A DNA stretch of 10,779 bases from JBBQAA01 sp038254195 (GTDB lineage: Bacteria; Actinomycetota; Thermoleophilia; Solirubrobacterales; Solirubrobacteraceae): positions 1-10,779 of the forward strand of contig JBBSGJ010000071.1 in NCBI GenBank assembly GCA_038254195.1, written 5' to 3'. The notes beneath the pieces were generated by a model that worked only from the letters and a program-made list of their open reading frames with translations, was not told the DNA's origin and ran no database searches. Shown in pieces: positions 1 through 7,026 of this stretch (its first letter is position 1; each line of letters begins with the position of its first letter). Made by a program: the position numbers and the translations under genes.

Positions 1-205
<205 letters not shown>

Positions 206-2831
206 TCAGCCGTCCGCCTGATCGTTGGGGCGCGTCCCCACGATCTTGGTGTGGCGAGGGGCCGGCATGCGCGAGCGCCGACCCTTGACCGACTTCCAGA
301 TGGCGCGGTTGAGCCCCACCTCCGGGGCGCGGTCCTCCTTCGAGAAGTCCCAGCGCCGGGACTGGCGGGCCATGGGCGACGTCGGCGTGTTCGTCGGCGC
401 CCCCGGCTCGCCGTAGGGCACGACGGTCGGCCGCCGCGCGCGGTAGGCCCGGAAGTTCGGCTCACCCGTGAACGAGCCCCACATCCGGTTGGCGCGCTTG
501 TCGACGATGCCCATCGCCGGCATGCCCAGCAGCGACTCGATCGTCCCGACCATCGACGCGGTGTCGTAGCGCGTCGAATCGACCTTCCCGGTCTGCGTGT
601 AGGGGGAGATGGCCAGCGCGACGGTCCGGTGGGCGTCGACGTGGTCGGGCCCGTTCTGCGCGTCGTCCTCGGTCACGAGGATGAGCGTGTCGCGCCAGTA
701 CCGGCTGTGGGAGACCGTCTGGACGAGCCGCCCGAGGGCGAGGTCGTTGTCGGCGACGTAGGACGCCGGCGTGGCCGCCCCGGGCGACGTTCCCCGCGTG
801 TGGTCGTTGGGAAGGCGCATGATCGAGAGCGCCGGGAGGTTCCCGCCACGGACGTAGCCCCGGAACTCGCGCTCCCACTCGGGCTCACGCTGGGTGTGGT
901 CCGAGCACGCGAGGTTGTAGCCCGCGTACCCCTCGTCGACGTGATCGCCGAAGCGGGTGTCGTCGAGCCGCGTGGTGTGGGAGACGTTGCCGCCGCCCGT
1001 GCACGTGCCGGGGAACTGTGTGTACTCCCCGTAGTCGCGGAACGACACCCGGTGGTCATAGGCGTTGTCCCACAGATAGCCGCGGGTCTGCGCCGCGGCC
1101 GAGCGGGGCACGGCCGGGTCGGAGGCCAGCGGCTCTGAGGGGAACTGCTGGGCGAGCGGGACGTCCTCGAAGTCGTAGGACCGCTGGCCCCGCGGGAACG
1201 GTGAGTAGGTGACCGGCCAGGTCTTGTCCACGTAGTCCGAGGCGCTGGCCTGCGTGATCCAGTTGTGGCCGTCGGGCGACACCTCCGCGTCGGCGTAGAA
1301 GTTGTCGATGGTGCTGAAGCGGCGCGCGAGCCGGCGGTGGTTCGGGGCCGCATCGTCCTTGAACAGGGCGAGCGACGGATCGCCGTTGCCCTTGCCGAGG
1401 TCCCCGAAGACCTGGTCGTAGGTGCGGTTCTCCTTGACGACATAGATGACGTGCTTGATGCGGCGGGCGGACGCCGGCTTCTTGGGCCGGCGGTCGTGGG
1501 CGCGGTTGTTGCGCTCGACCCGACGGGTCAGCTTTCGCAGCGCCCGGGCGTTCCTCGGAACGTTGACCTCGGTGATCGAGCCCTTGATCATCGAACCCGA
1601 GTACTGCGGGTCGGTCGAGGCCCGCCGGGCCTCGTCGCGGTTCGGGTCCTTGGGCGGGCAGTCCGTGCGCGGGGAGAGGGCGCCGCAGGGGTTGGGTCCG
1701 GCGCCCGAGTCGTTGGTATTCGTCACGACTAGCCTGCGTCCGTCGGGGGTGACCTTGACGTCGGCGGGATACCAGTCGGTGGGGATGAAGCCGAGGACCT
1801 CGCGGGTGTTGAGATCGATGACCGCCACGGCGTTCTCCCCCGCCTCGGCGACGTAGAGCCGCCCGCCGTCGGGGCTGACCGCCAGGCCGTCGGGCAGGGC
1901 GCCCTTCTGGGGGCCGTGCACGAGCGAGACGTCGATGGTCTCGTCGAGCGTGTCCGTCCGCGTGTCGATCACCGACACCGTGTCGGAGTTCGCGTTGGCC
2001 GTGTAGACCTCGTCGCGGCGCGGGTTCGCCGCGATCGCGCTCGGGTGATCGGCCTGCAGCGGGTTTTCGATCGGGGAGAGCTCAACGTCGCCGACCTTGC
2101 GCTCCGTCGCCGTGTCGAGCACGGATACCGAGCGGCCCATCCAGTTCGTGACGTAGGCCTTGTCGCCGCGCCGGGCGAACGCGACGCCGAGGGGCTGCAG
2201 CGCGGCGCCGAGGTCGATCGTGCCCGTGACGGTGTTCGTCGCCGGGTCGATCACCGTCACCTGACGGCCGGGCGGGTTGCCCGCGGCACTCGAGGCGGCG
2301 GCCGAGAGGTTGTTCGCCACGTAGATCCGGTCGCCCTTGGGCGTGTGGCCGTACGCCAGACCGGCGGGGAAGTGGGGCGTGGCGATCGTGCCCGTCTCCG
2401 TGAGCCCGCCCGAAGTCACCCGGTAGGCGTGCACGACGTCCTGCCCGCCACCGGCGGCCCAGGCATGCGTGCCGTCGGGGGAGAAGACGACGCCGTAGAA
2501 CGCCGCCTGCCCGAGGTCGGCGTCCGTAGCGGACGTAGCCCTGGCGGGTCTCGTTGCGCAGGTCCCAGAGATCGGTGGAGTCGATGCGGGCGGCGCCGCT
2601 GCTGACCGTGAGCAGCCGTCGCCCGTCGGGGGAGAGGGCGGAACCGAGCGGACCCTGGAAGCCCGGCGCGGTCCTGGCCACGCCGAACGCGTCGCCCGCC
2701 GGGCGGACCTGCCACCCCGTGGGCGTGACGATCGGTGCCGCCGGCTTGGGCTCGGCCTGTGCGGCGCTCGCCGCCGTGATGGTGCATGCCACCGCCGCGA
2801 GCACGCTCGCGATTCTGCCCCTGCTCTGCAT
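206..2831 (-). CDS. Secreted YncE-like beta-propeller / phosphoesterase, frameshifted
   Basis: Two-domain secreted protein, probably a phosphoesterase acting outside the cytoplasm; the substrate is unknown. The N-terminus has a Sec signal (MQSRGRIASVLAAVACTITA, then an AQA cleavage site). Residues ~60-430 carry repeated propeller blades such as FSPDGTHAWAAGGG, VYTANANSDTVSVIDT and LYVAEAGENAVAVIDL. From ~457 the phosphoesterase domain begins with VIYVVKENRTYDQVFGD and includes GHNWITQA, LPNDHTRG and EDDAQNGPDHVDAHRT (~720-735, likely metal-binding). The start is fixed by the signal peptide and an AGGAGG 5 nt upstream. The frame breaks near 2524-2525: the N-terminal frame reads ETRQGYVRY, and dropping one G gives YDADLGQAAFYG in the frame that continues to the stop. 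Corrected length is 874 aa, usual for proteins annotated as bifunctional YncE/alkaline-phosphatase-like. Either a sequencing error or a recent pseudogene. Confidence 0.85.
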
Positions 2832-2836
2832 CGGTC

Positions 2837-2842
2837 CCTCCT
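2837..2842 (-). promoter_or_regulatory. Shine-Dalgarno of the propeller/phosphoesterase gene
   Basis: On the minus strand this reads AGGAGG, a perfect match to the anti-Shine-Dalgarno, 5 nt before the ATG at 2831. It decides the start of the gene, because the other frame could be read open further upstream without a signal peptide. Further upstream a possible promoter has TAGCGT (2868-2873) as -10 and GTGACA (2894-2899) as -35, but the 20-nt spacer is long, so I treat the promoter as tentative. Confidence 0.75.
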
Positions 2843-2953
2843 GGGGTCGACGATGAATTTCGCCGTGACGCTATGCGCGTTGAGCGAGCGCGTTGTCACC
2901 GGCTTGTGACTCCGACTGCACCGCTTCGACAACTACAACTGGTTGGCCGGAGA

Positions 2954-2959
2954 TAACCT
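2954..2959 (+). promoter_or_regulatory. -10 box for a likely leaderless transcript
   Basis: TAACCT fits the actinobacterial TANNNT -10 pattern and sits 7 nt before the ATG at 2967. The transcript would therefore start at or next to the A of the start codon, and there is no Shine-Dalgarno before that ATG. A TCGACA at 2926-2931 resembles a -35 but the 22-nt spacing is too long to rely on. The inference is a leaderless mRNA for the two-gene unit that follows. Confidence 0.45.
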
Positions 2960-2966
2960 CTCCTCC

Positions 2967-3191
2967 ATGTCACGACTCATCCGCATGGACCAGACCGGCC
3001 ACACCACCCTGGCCGAGTGGCGCGCCGACGACCCCGCCGCCGTCGAGGCCGCGGTGGAGGCCTTCCGGCGCGAGCTCGACGCGGGCTACTACGCGGTGGT
3101 CACGCGGGGCGAGGGTCACGCCGAGCAGGTGCGCGAGCTGCCCGTGGACGCGGGCACCGTGATCCTGCGCCGGCCGATCGCCGGCGGTTGA
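2967..3191 (+). CDS. Small protein of unknown function (74 aa)
   Basis: A short soluble acidic/basic protein with no signal peptide or membrane segment. I do not recognise a named family. The N-terminal half (HTTLAEWRADDPAAVEAAVEA) reads as a helix rich in Ala, Glu and Asp. The second half (GYYAVVTRGEGHAEQVREL, then VILRRPIAGG) reads as beta strands, so a small alpha/beta fold is likely. An upstream TTG at 2943 would add 8 residues, but the ATG at 2967 fits the -10 spacing better. G/C at third positions is high and consistent with a real gene. Its TGA overlaps the TTG start of the next gene by four bases (TTGA), so the two are probably translationally coupled. Confidence 0.75.
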   Translation: MSRLIRMDQTGHTTLAEWRADDPAAVEAAVEAFRRELDAGYYAVVTRGEGHAEQVRELPVDAGTVILRRPIAGG

Positions 3192-3835
3192 GCGCCCTCC
3201 CCGAGCTCCAGGGCGTCTACTGGCGCAAGCGCGCCAGCGATGCCTCGCTGCGCGCGCGGGGCCGGGGCTGGACCGCGTCGACGGTCGCGCACACCGTGCC
3301 GTTCGTGGGCGTCGCGGGCCTGATGATCGCGCTGAACCGCGTCGCCGCCCCGGTGTCGGCGCTCGCGCTCGTCCAGGCGTGGATCCTGCCCGAGCTCTAC
3401 GCCGCCCGGGGGGCGAACGTCGTGCGTCCCAAGGCGGCGAAGGAGGCCGGAGCGGAGGCGGCGGCGGTCGGGCTGCTCGGTGACCTGGTCGGCCACGCGG
3501 CCCGGGAGACGCACGCCGAGACGGGGCTTGTGCCCGAGCGCGGCGAGCTCGGGGTCTGGCTCGTGGGCGAGCAGGGCGCGCTGCTGGTGCGCCCGGGCGG
3601 TCGCCAGGTGCAGTGCTTCTGCGTCCGCGCCACCGATCCCGCCCTGCCGGGTGGGGACCGCATCGCCCACCTCCTGCTCGCCCTGCGCGAGGACGAGACG
3701 GGGTTCGCGACCGTCGCGAACATGGCCTTCTCCGGCGCGCGCTGGCGGGTGCGCCGGCGAGTCGCGCCGCGCCAGCGCCCCGCGCTCGACGAGGGCGCCC
3801 GCCTGGCCAGGCAGCTTGTGACCGCCGGGCCATAG
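3188..3835 (+). CDS. Membrane-anchored protein of unknown function (215 aa)
   Basis: The best start is the TTG at 3188 overlapping the preceding stop; the frame is open further upstream but would run through the 74-aa gene. Residues ~34-70 form one or two hydrophobic segments (TVPFVGVAGLMIALN and VSALALVQAWILPELY), so the protein is probably anchored in the membrane near its N-terminus. The rest is soluble: a segment with YAARGANVVRPK, a region around HAETGLVPERGELGVWLVGE, and a basic C-terminus (WRVRRRVAPRQRP). I recognise no catalytic motif and assign no function. Coupling to the 74-aa gene suggests a shared role. Confidence 0.7.
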   Translation: MSALPELQGVYWRKRASDASLRARGRGWTASTVAHTVPFVGVAGLMIALNRVAAPVSALALVQAWILPELYAARGANVVRPKAAKEAGAEAAAVGLLGDLVGHAARETHAETGLVPERGELGVWLVGEQGALLVRPGGRQVQCFCVRATDPALPGGDRIAHLLLALREDETGFATVANMAFSGARWRVRRRVAPRQRPALDEGARLARQLVTAGP

Positions 3836-3868
3836 GCACCCGGTCCCGCAGCGCGGATCATCCTCGCC

Positions 3869-4027
3869 ATGTCCGCACTCCCCGCCTCCCACAGGGTCAT
3901 CCTCGTACCCCGCCCCGCGCCGACCGCTCAGGGTCGTCGCCGCTTCGGCATCGCCCGCCTGTCGATCTGCCCGCCGCCCCACGCGCCCCCGCCGAGGGGG
4001 AAGCACCTGAAGCGCGTCCACGACTGA
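3869..4027 (+). CDS. Possible 52-aa proline/arginine-rich ORF
   Basis: ATG-initiated reading frame beginning MSALPASHRVILVPRPAP and ending in a basic tail (GKHLKRVHD). Nearly all third positions are G or C, which is weak support in DNA this GC-rich. There is no clear Shine-Dalgarno; a CATCCT at 3859-3864 lies 4 nt before the ATG, slightly too close for a leaderless promoter. It occupies most of the 255-bp gap between two better-supported genes. No family recognised; it may be non-coding. Confidence 0.3.
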   Translation: MSALPASHRVILVPRPAPTAQGRRRFGIARLSICPPPHAPPPRGKHLKRVHD

Positions 4028-4076
4028 GGAGGTCGGACGATCGCTCCGCGGGCTCGCGCACAGAGCTCGCGCGGCC

Positions 4077-4082
4077 TATCCT
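4077..4082 (+). promoter_or_regulatory. -10 box before the 56-aa membrane protein
   Basis: TATCCT matches TANNNT and ends 8 nt before the ATG at 4091. This is the same arrangement as at 2954-2959, again without a Shine-Dalgarno, so transcription may begin at or next to the start codon (leaderless). No convincing -35 is seen. Confidence 0.45.
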
Positions 4083-4090
4083 CCGACGAT

Positions 4091-4261
4091 ATGCAGGCAC
4101 GCATGAGGTCGCTCCTCCGCCGGCTCCTCGCGATCGTCGTCCTCGCGGTCGCCGTCTGGCTGCTGTTCAAGCTAGTGATCGGCGTGGTCACCGCCGTCGC
4201 GTGGGCGATCGCGGCGGTGGTGGCGATCGTGGCGGTGGTCTGGGCGCTGCGCCAGCTGTGA
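4091..4261 (+). CDS. Small two-helix membrane protein (56 aa)
   Basis: A basic N-terminus (MQARMRSLLRR) is followed by two hydrophobic stretches, LLAIVVLAVAVWLLF and VVTAVAWAIAAVVAIVAVVW, separated by only a few residues. It ends ALRQL. This composition predicts a helical hairpin in the cytoplasmic membrane with the N-terminus inside. There is no enzymatic motif, and I assign no function. The stop overlaps the GTG start of the following membrane/zinc-ribbon gene by four bases (GTGA), so the two are probably made together and may interact. Confidence 0.6.
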   Translation: MQARMRSLLRRLLAIVVLAVAVWLLFKLVIGVVTAVAWAIAAVVAIVAVVWALRQL

Positions 4262-4557
4262 GCGGCGGGGGCTTCGCCCTCATCCCGATCCTGCTCGGCT
4301 TCGGCCTGGCCGCGGGGATGGTCGGACGCTGGAAGGGCGGGTCGTTCTTGCTCTGGTTCTCCGTGGGGTTCTTCGTGCCGTTCCTGGGGCTCGCCGCGGC
4401 CGCGCTGCATCGCCCCGAGCGTGAGGAGCTGCGCCGCCAATGCCCCGGCTGCGGGCGCGTGGTCAAGCTCCACGACGCCCTGTGCACGCGCTGCGGAACC
4501 GAGCTGGACTTCCCGGAGGTCGCGCTGGCGGCGGAAGCCCCGATCCGCGTGGCGTAG
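4258..4557 (+). CDS. Membrane protein with C-terminal zinc ribbon (99 aa)
   Basis: The GTG at 4258 overlaps the previous stop; longer upstream readings of this frame are not supported. Residues 5-20 (FALIPILLGFGLAAGM) and ~30-50 (FLLWFSVGFFVPFLGLAAAA) are membrane segments separated by a short basic loop. A soluble tail then carries CPGC and, 13 residues later, CTRC: a four-cysteine zinc ribbon facing the cytoplasm. Such 2-TM zinc-ribbon proteins are common and mostly uncharacterised. The TAG stop is also the first part of the repeat element at 4553-4655. Confidence 0.75.
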   Translation: MSGGGFALIPILLGFGLAAGMVGRWKGGSFLLWFSVGFFVPFLGLAAAALHRPEREELRRQCPGCGRVVKLHDALCTRCGTELDFPEVALAAEAPIRVA

Positions 4558-4655
4558 GAGTATGTGTCGCTATTCGCGACTGGGGACCCGCCTCCGGCGG
4601 CCATGAGACCACTCGGCTTTCGCCGAGCGGTGCCCTCCGCCTCCGGCACCCCTAG
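4553..4655 (+). repeat. Structured intergenic element, copy 1
   Basis: The first 36 bases (CGTAGGAGTATGTGTCGCT, then a variable base, then TTCGCGACTGGGGACC) recur at 6940-6975 with one mismatch. The similarity continues as CTCCGGCGGCCAT and ends with GGCACCCCTAG. Predicted pairing by eye: GTCGC 4566-4570 with GCGAC 4576-4580; GGGG 4582-4585 with CCCC 4649-4652; GGCGG 4596-4600 with CCGCC 4637-4641; an extra innermost hairpin CTCGGC/GCCGAG (4612-4627, TTTC loop) flanked by ACC/GGT pairing. The ends (TAGGAG and CCCCTA) are near-inverted repeats. The element begins at the stop codon of the zinc-ribbon gene and ends 55 nt before ilvB. It could be a structured RNA, a terminator or a REP/MITE-like element. 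Confidence 0.8.
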
Positions 4656-4661
4656 CCCTTC

Positions 4662-4699
4662 TAGACTCGGGGGTCCGGATCTCACCCCCACCGAAGGAG
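4662..4699 (+). promoter_or_regulatory. ilvB promoter (-10) and ribosome binding site
   Basis: TAGACT at 4662-4667 fits a TANNNT -10, directly after repeat copy 1; no clear -35 is visible. GAAGGAG at 4693-4699 is a good Shine-Dalgarno, 11 nt before the ATG at 4711. It supports that start over the reading frame that is open back to 4564. The short leader contains no peptide rich in Val, Leu or Ile codons. Confidence 0.5.
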
Positions 4700-4710
4700 C
4701 CCCGAACCGC

Positions 4711-6387
4711 ATGCGAGCCGTCGACGCCCTGATGGAGTGCCTCAAGGCCGAGGGCGTCGAGGTCGTATTCGGCCTGCCCGGCGGGGCGAACCTCCCTACC
4801 TACGACGCGTTCTACGACGCGGGCATCCGCCACATCCTCGTGCGCCACGAGGCGGGCGGCGGCCACGCGGCCGAGGGCTACGCGAAGGCCACCGGGAAGG
4901 TGGGCGTCTCGATCGGCACGAGCGGGCCGGGCGCGACGAACCTCGTCACACCGATCGCCGACGCGATGATGGACTCGGTCCCCGTCGTGTTCATCACGGG
5001 ACAGGTCCGCACCGAGCTCCTGGGCACGGACGGCTTCCAGGAGGCGGACACGATCGGCATGACCATGCCGATCTCCAAGCACTCGTTCATGATCCAGCAC
5101 CCGCTGGAGCTGCCGCGGACGATCCACGAGGCCTTCCACATCGCCCGGACCGGCCGACCGGGCCCGGTCGTGGTCGACATCCCGCAGGACCTCTCGAGGG
5201 CCGACATCCCCTACGAGCCGGTCTCCGACATACGGCTGCCGGGCTACCAGCCCACCACCGAGGGGAACTCCAAGCAGATCCGCCTGGCGGCCAAGGCGAT
5301 CGCCAACGCCCGGCGGCCCGTGCTCTACGTCGGCGGCGGGACGATCCTCGGCAACGCCAGCGCCGAGGTGATCGAGCTCGCCGAGTCAGACCGCCTTCCC
5401 GTCACCTGCACGCTGAACGCGCTGGGCTCGTTCCCCGCGCCCCATCCGCAGTGGCTCGGGATGCTCGGGATGCACGGCACCCGGGCCGCGAACTACGCGA
5501 TGGACGAGGCCGACCTCATCGTGGCCATCGGGGCCCGCTTCGACGACCGCATCACCGGCAAGCTCTCGGAGTTCGCGCCCCGGGCGAAGTTCATCCACAT
5601 CGACATCGACCCCGCCGAGATCTCCAAGAACGTCCCCGCGCACATCCCCATCGTCGGGGACGTGAAGAACATCCTCCCGCGCCTGACCGCCGAGTACCGG
5701 GCGCTGTCGGCAGCGCCTGAGCGCCTCGAGGACTGGTGGGCGCGCATCGAGGACTGGCGCCGGCGCCATCCCCTCCAGTACTCGGACACCGAGGACACGG
5801 AGATCCGCCCGCAGCGCATGATCGAGGCGCTGTACGAGGCCACGGGCGGCAACGCGGTCGTCACCTCCGACGTGGGCCAGCACCAGATGTGGGCCACGCA
5901 GTACTACCACTACAACCGCCCGCGGACGTGGATCAACTCGGGCGGGCTGGGGACGATGGGCTTCGGCCTGCCCGCCGCGATGGGCGCCGCCGTGGGCTGC
6001 CCGGAGGAGACCGTGGTCTGCATCACGGGCGACGGCTCCATCCAGATGAACATGCAGGAGCTCGCGACCTGCGCCCAGGAGAGCATCGGAGTGAAGGTGT
6101 TCATCATGAACAACGGCTACCTGGGGATGGTCCGCCAGTGGCAGGAGCTCTTCTGGGAGGGCCGCTACTCCCAGGTGGACATGGGCTCCCACCCCGACTT
6201 CGTCAAGCTCGCCGAGGCCTACGGGGCGACGGGGATGCGCCTGACCGACAAGACGACCCTCGTGGAGGACATGCGCACGGCGCTGGCCACCCCCGGCCCG
6301 GTGATGGTCGACGTACGCGTGAGCCGGGAGGAGAACGTCTATCCGATGATCGCGGCGGGTAAGGCCGCGCGCGACATGGTCGGCTGA
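4711..6387 (+). CDS. ilvB: Acetolactate synthase, large (catalytic) subunit
   Basis: Thiamine-diphosphate and FAD-dependent cytoplasmic enzyme that condenses two pyruvates to acetolactate, or pyruvate with 2-ketobutyrate, the first common step of valine, leucine and isoleucine synthesis. At 558 aa it is family-typical. Visible landmarks: the N-terminal ThDP domain with FGLPGG and the catalytic Glu47 in RHEAGGGHAAEGYA; TSGPGATNLVT (70-80); the central domain with GARFDDRITGK; and the ThDP/Mg site GDGS (440-443) followed by NN (467-468) in MNNGYLGMVRQWQ. The Shine-Dalgarno and the MRAVDALMECL start agree with homologues. Gly49-Gly51 replace the QGA more usual in this family; the catalytic Glu is intact. 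The stop overlaps the ilvN start (TGATG), the classic ilvBN operon. The usual next gene, ilvC, is absent. Confidence 0.96.
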   Translation: MRAVDALMECLKAEGVEVVFGLPGGANLPTYDAFYDAGIRHILVRHEAGGGHAAEGYAKATGKVGVSIGTSGPGATNLVTPIADAMMDSVPVVFITGQVRTELLGTDGFQEADTIGMTMPISKHSFMIQHPLELPRTIHEAFHIARTGRPGPVVVDIPQDLSRADIPYEPVSDIRLPGYQPTTEGNSKQIRLAAKAIANARRPVLYVGGGTILGNASAEVIELAESDRLPVTCTLNALGSFPAPHPQWLGMLGMHGTRAANYAMDEADLIVAIGARFDDRITGKLSEFAPRAKFIHIDIDPAEISKNVPAHIPIVGDVKNILPRLTAEYRALSAAPERLEDWWARIEDWRRRHPLQYSDTEDTEIRPQRMIEALYEATGGNAVVTSDVGQHQMWATQYYHYNRPRTWINSGGLGTMGFGLPAAMGAAVGCPEETVVCITGDGSIQMNMQELATCAQESIGVKVFIMNNGYLGMVRQWQELFWEGRYSQVDMGSHPDFVKLAEAYGATGMRLTDKTTLVEDMRTALATPGPVMVDVRVSREENVYPMIAAGKAARDMVG

Positions 6388-6944
6388 TGGGCGAGCCGGC
6401 CACCAACGAGGTCCTGTCGCTCGAGGAGCTCGAGGCGGCGGGGATCGGCCGCACGGGGCGCAAGCACGTCCTGTCCATCCTCGTGGAGAACAAGCCGGGT
6501 GTGCTGACCCGGATCGCCGGGCTGTTCGCCCGCCGCGGCTTCAACATCGACACGCTCGCGGTGGGGCCCACCGACGACGACGCGATCTCGCGCATGACGC
6601 TGACCCTCGACGGCGCGCTGCACCCGATCGACCAGGTCACCAAGCAGCTCCACAAGCTCGTCAACGTCCTGAAGATCCGCGACCTCGAGCCCAGGGACAC
6701 GGTGACCCGGGAGCTCGCGCTGTTCAAGGTCTCCGCGGACGGGGCGGCGCGCGCCGAGGTGCTCGGAGTCGTCGAGATCTACCGCGGCAAGGTCGTCGAC
6801 GTGACGCGCCGCTCGGTGGTGGTCGAGATGACGGGTACCCACGACAAGATCGAGGCCTTCGAGAAGCTCATCCGGCCCTTCGGACTGGTCGAGATGGCCC
6901 GGACGGGCGAGATCGCGATCTCGCGGGGGCGCGGGGAGACGTAG
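6387..6944 (+). CDS. ilvN: Acetolactate synthase, small (regulatory) subunit
   Basis: Regulatory partner of the preceding large subunit: it raises activity and, in the family, confers feedback inhibition by valine. It is 185 aa, slightly longer than the ~160-170 aa norm because of a ~24-residue N-terminal extension (MGEPATNEVLSLEELEAAGI). Residues ~27-100 are the ACT domain (LSILVENKPGVLTRIAGLFA, then RRGFNIDTLAVG), and ~105-180 the C-terminal domain (VVEIYRGKVVDVT, GTHDKIEAFEKLIRPFGLVE, MARTGEIAISRG). The ATG shares one base with the ilvB stop, so coupled translation in 1:1 stoichiometry is likely. The TAG stop lies inside repeat copy 2. Confidence 0.95.
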   Translation: MGEPATNEVLSLEELEAAGIGRTGRKHVLSILVENKPGVLTRIAGLFARRGFNIDTLAVGPTDDDAISRMTLTLDGALHPIDQVTKQLHKLVNVLKIRDLEPRDTVTRELALFKVSADGAARAEVLGVVEIYRGKVVDVTRRSVVVEMTGTHDKIEAFEKLIRPFGLVEMARTGEIAISRGRGET

Positions 6945-7013
6945 GAGTATGTGTCGCTGTTCGCGACTGGGGACCGTCTCCGGCGGCCATTTGGCCGCCT
7001 CGGGCACCCCTAG
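6940..7013 (+). repeat. Structured intergenic element, copy 2
   Basis: A shorter copy of the element at 4553-4655. Hairpin GTCGC 6953-6957 / GCGAC 6963-6967 has a 5-nt loop with the single A-to-G difference. GGGG 6969-6972 can pair with CCCC 7007-7010. The inner stem is a perfect 7-bp hairpin, GGCGGCC 6982-6988 / GGCCGCC 6993-6999, with loop ATTT. Compared with copy 1 about 29 nt of the inner loop are missing, yet the GGCGG/CCGCC and GGGG/CCCC helices are kept. It fills almost the whole gap between ilvN and the isochorismate synthase gene, ending 9 nt before that ATG, so it is transcribed as a leader if ilvBN and that gene form one operon. Confidence 0.8.
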
Positions 7014-7026
7014 CTCGATGCCATGA
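6949..7026 (+). CDS. Possible 25-codon upstream ORF in repeat copy 2
   Basis: A GGAG 1 nt before an ATG opens a frame starting MCRCSRLGTVSGGHLAASG. Its TGA (7024-7026) overlaps the ATG of the isochorismate synthase gene (7023-7025) as ATGA. That geometry permits translational coupling. In copy 1 the matching frame (4562-4606) starts MCRYSRLGT but then runs in a different frame relative to the conserved bases and stops after 14 codons. The peptide beyond residue 9 is therefore not conserved. The GGAG-ATG spacing is too short for efficient initiation. Probably a by-product of the element. Confidence 0.2.
   Translation: MCRCSRLGTVSGGHLAASGTPSSMP

Noticed and set aside
251..1138. Long plus-strand ORF antisense to the phosphoesterase
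   Set aside because: It is an Arg/Ala/Gly/Pro-rich frame with no motifs, opposite clear phosphoesterase motifs; an expected by-product of very high GC. The same applies to the antisense frames under ilvB, ilvN, menF and the permease.
4562..4606. Branched-chain amino acid attenuator leader peptide before ilvB
   Set aside because: The short frame (MCRYSRLGTRLRRP) has two Leu and no Val or Ile codons, so it could not sense branched-chain starvation; the same start occurs before the isochorismate synthase gene.
4564..4710. A 49-residue N-terminal extension of ilvB reading through repeat copy 1
   Set aside because: The family start is at MRAVDALMECL, a Shine-Dalgarno lies before 4711, and the extension is the repeat read in frame, with low-complexity Pro/Arg/Gly composition.
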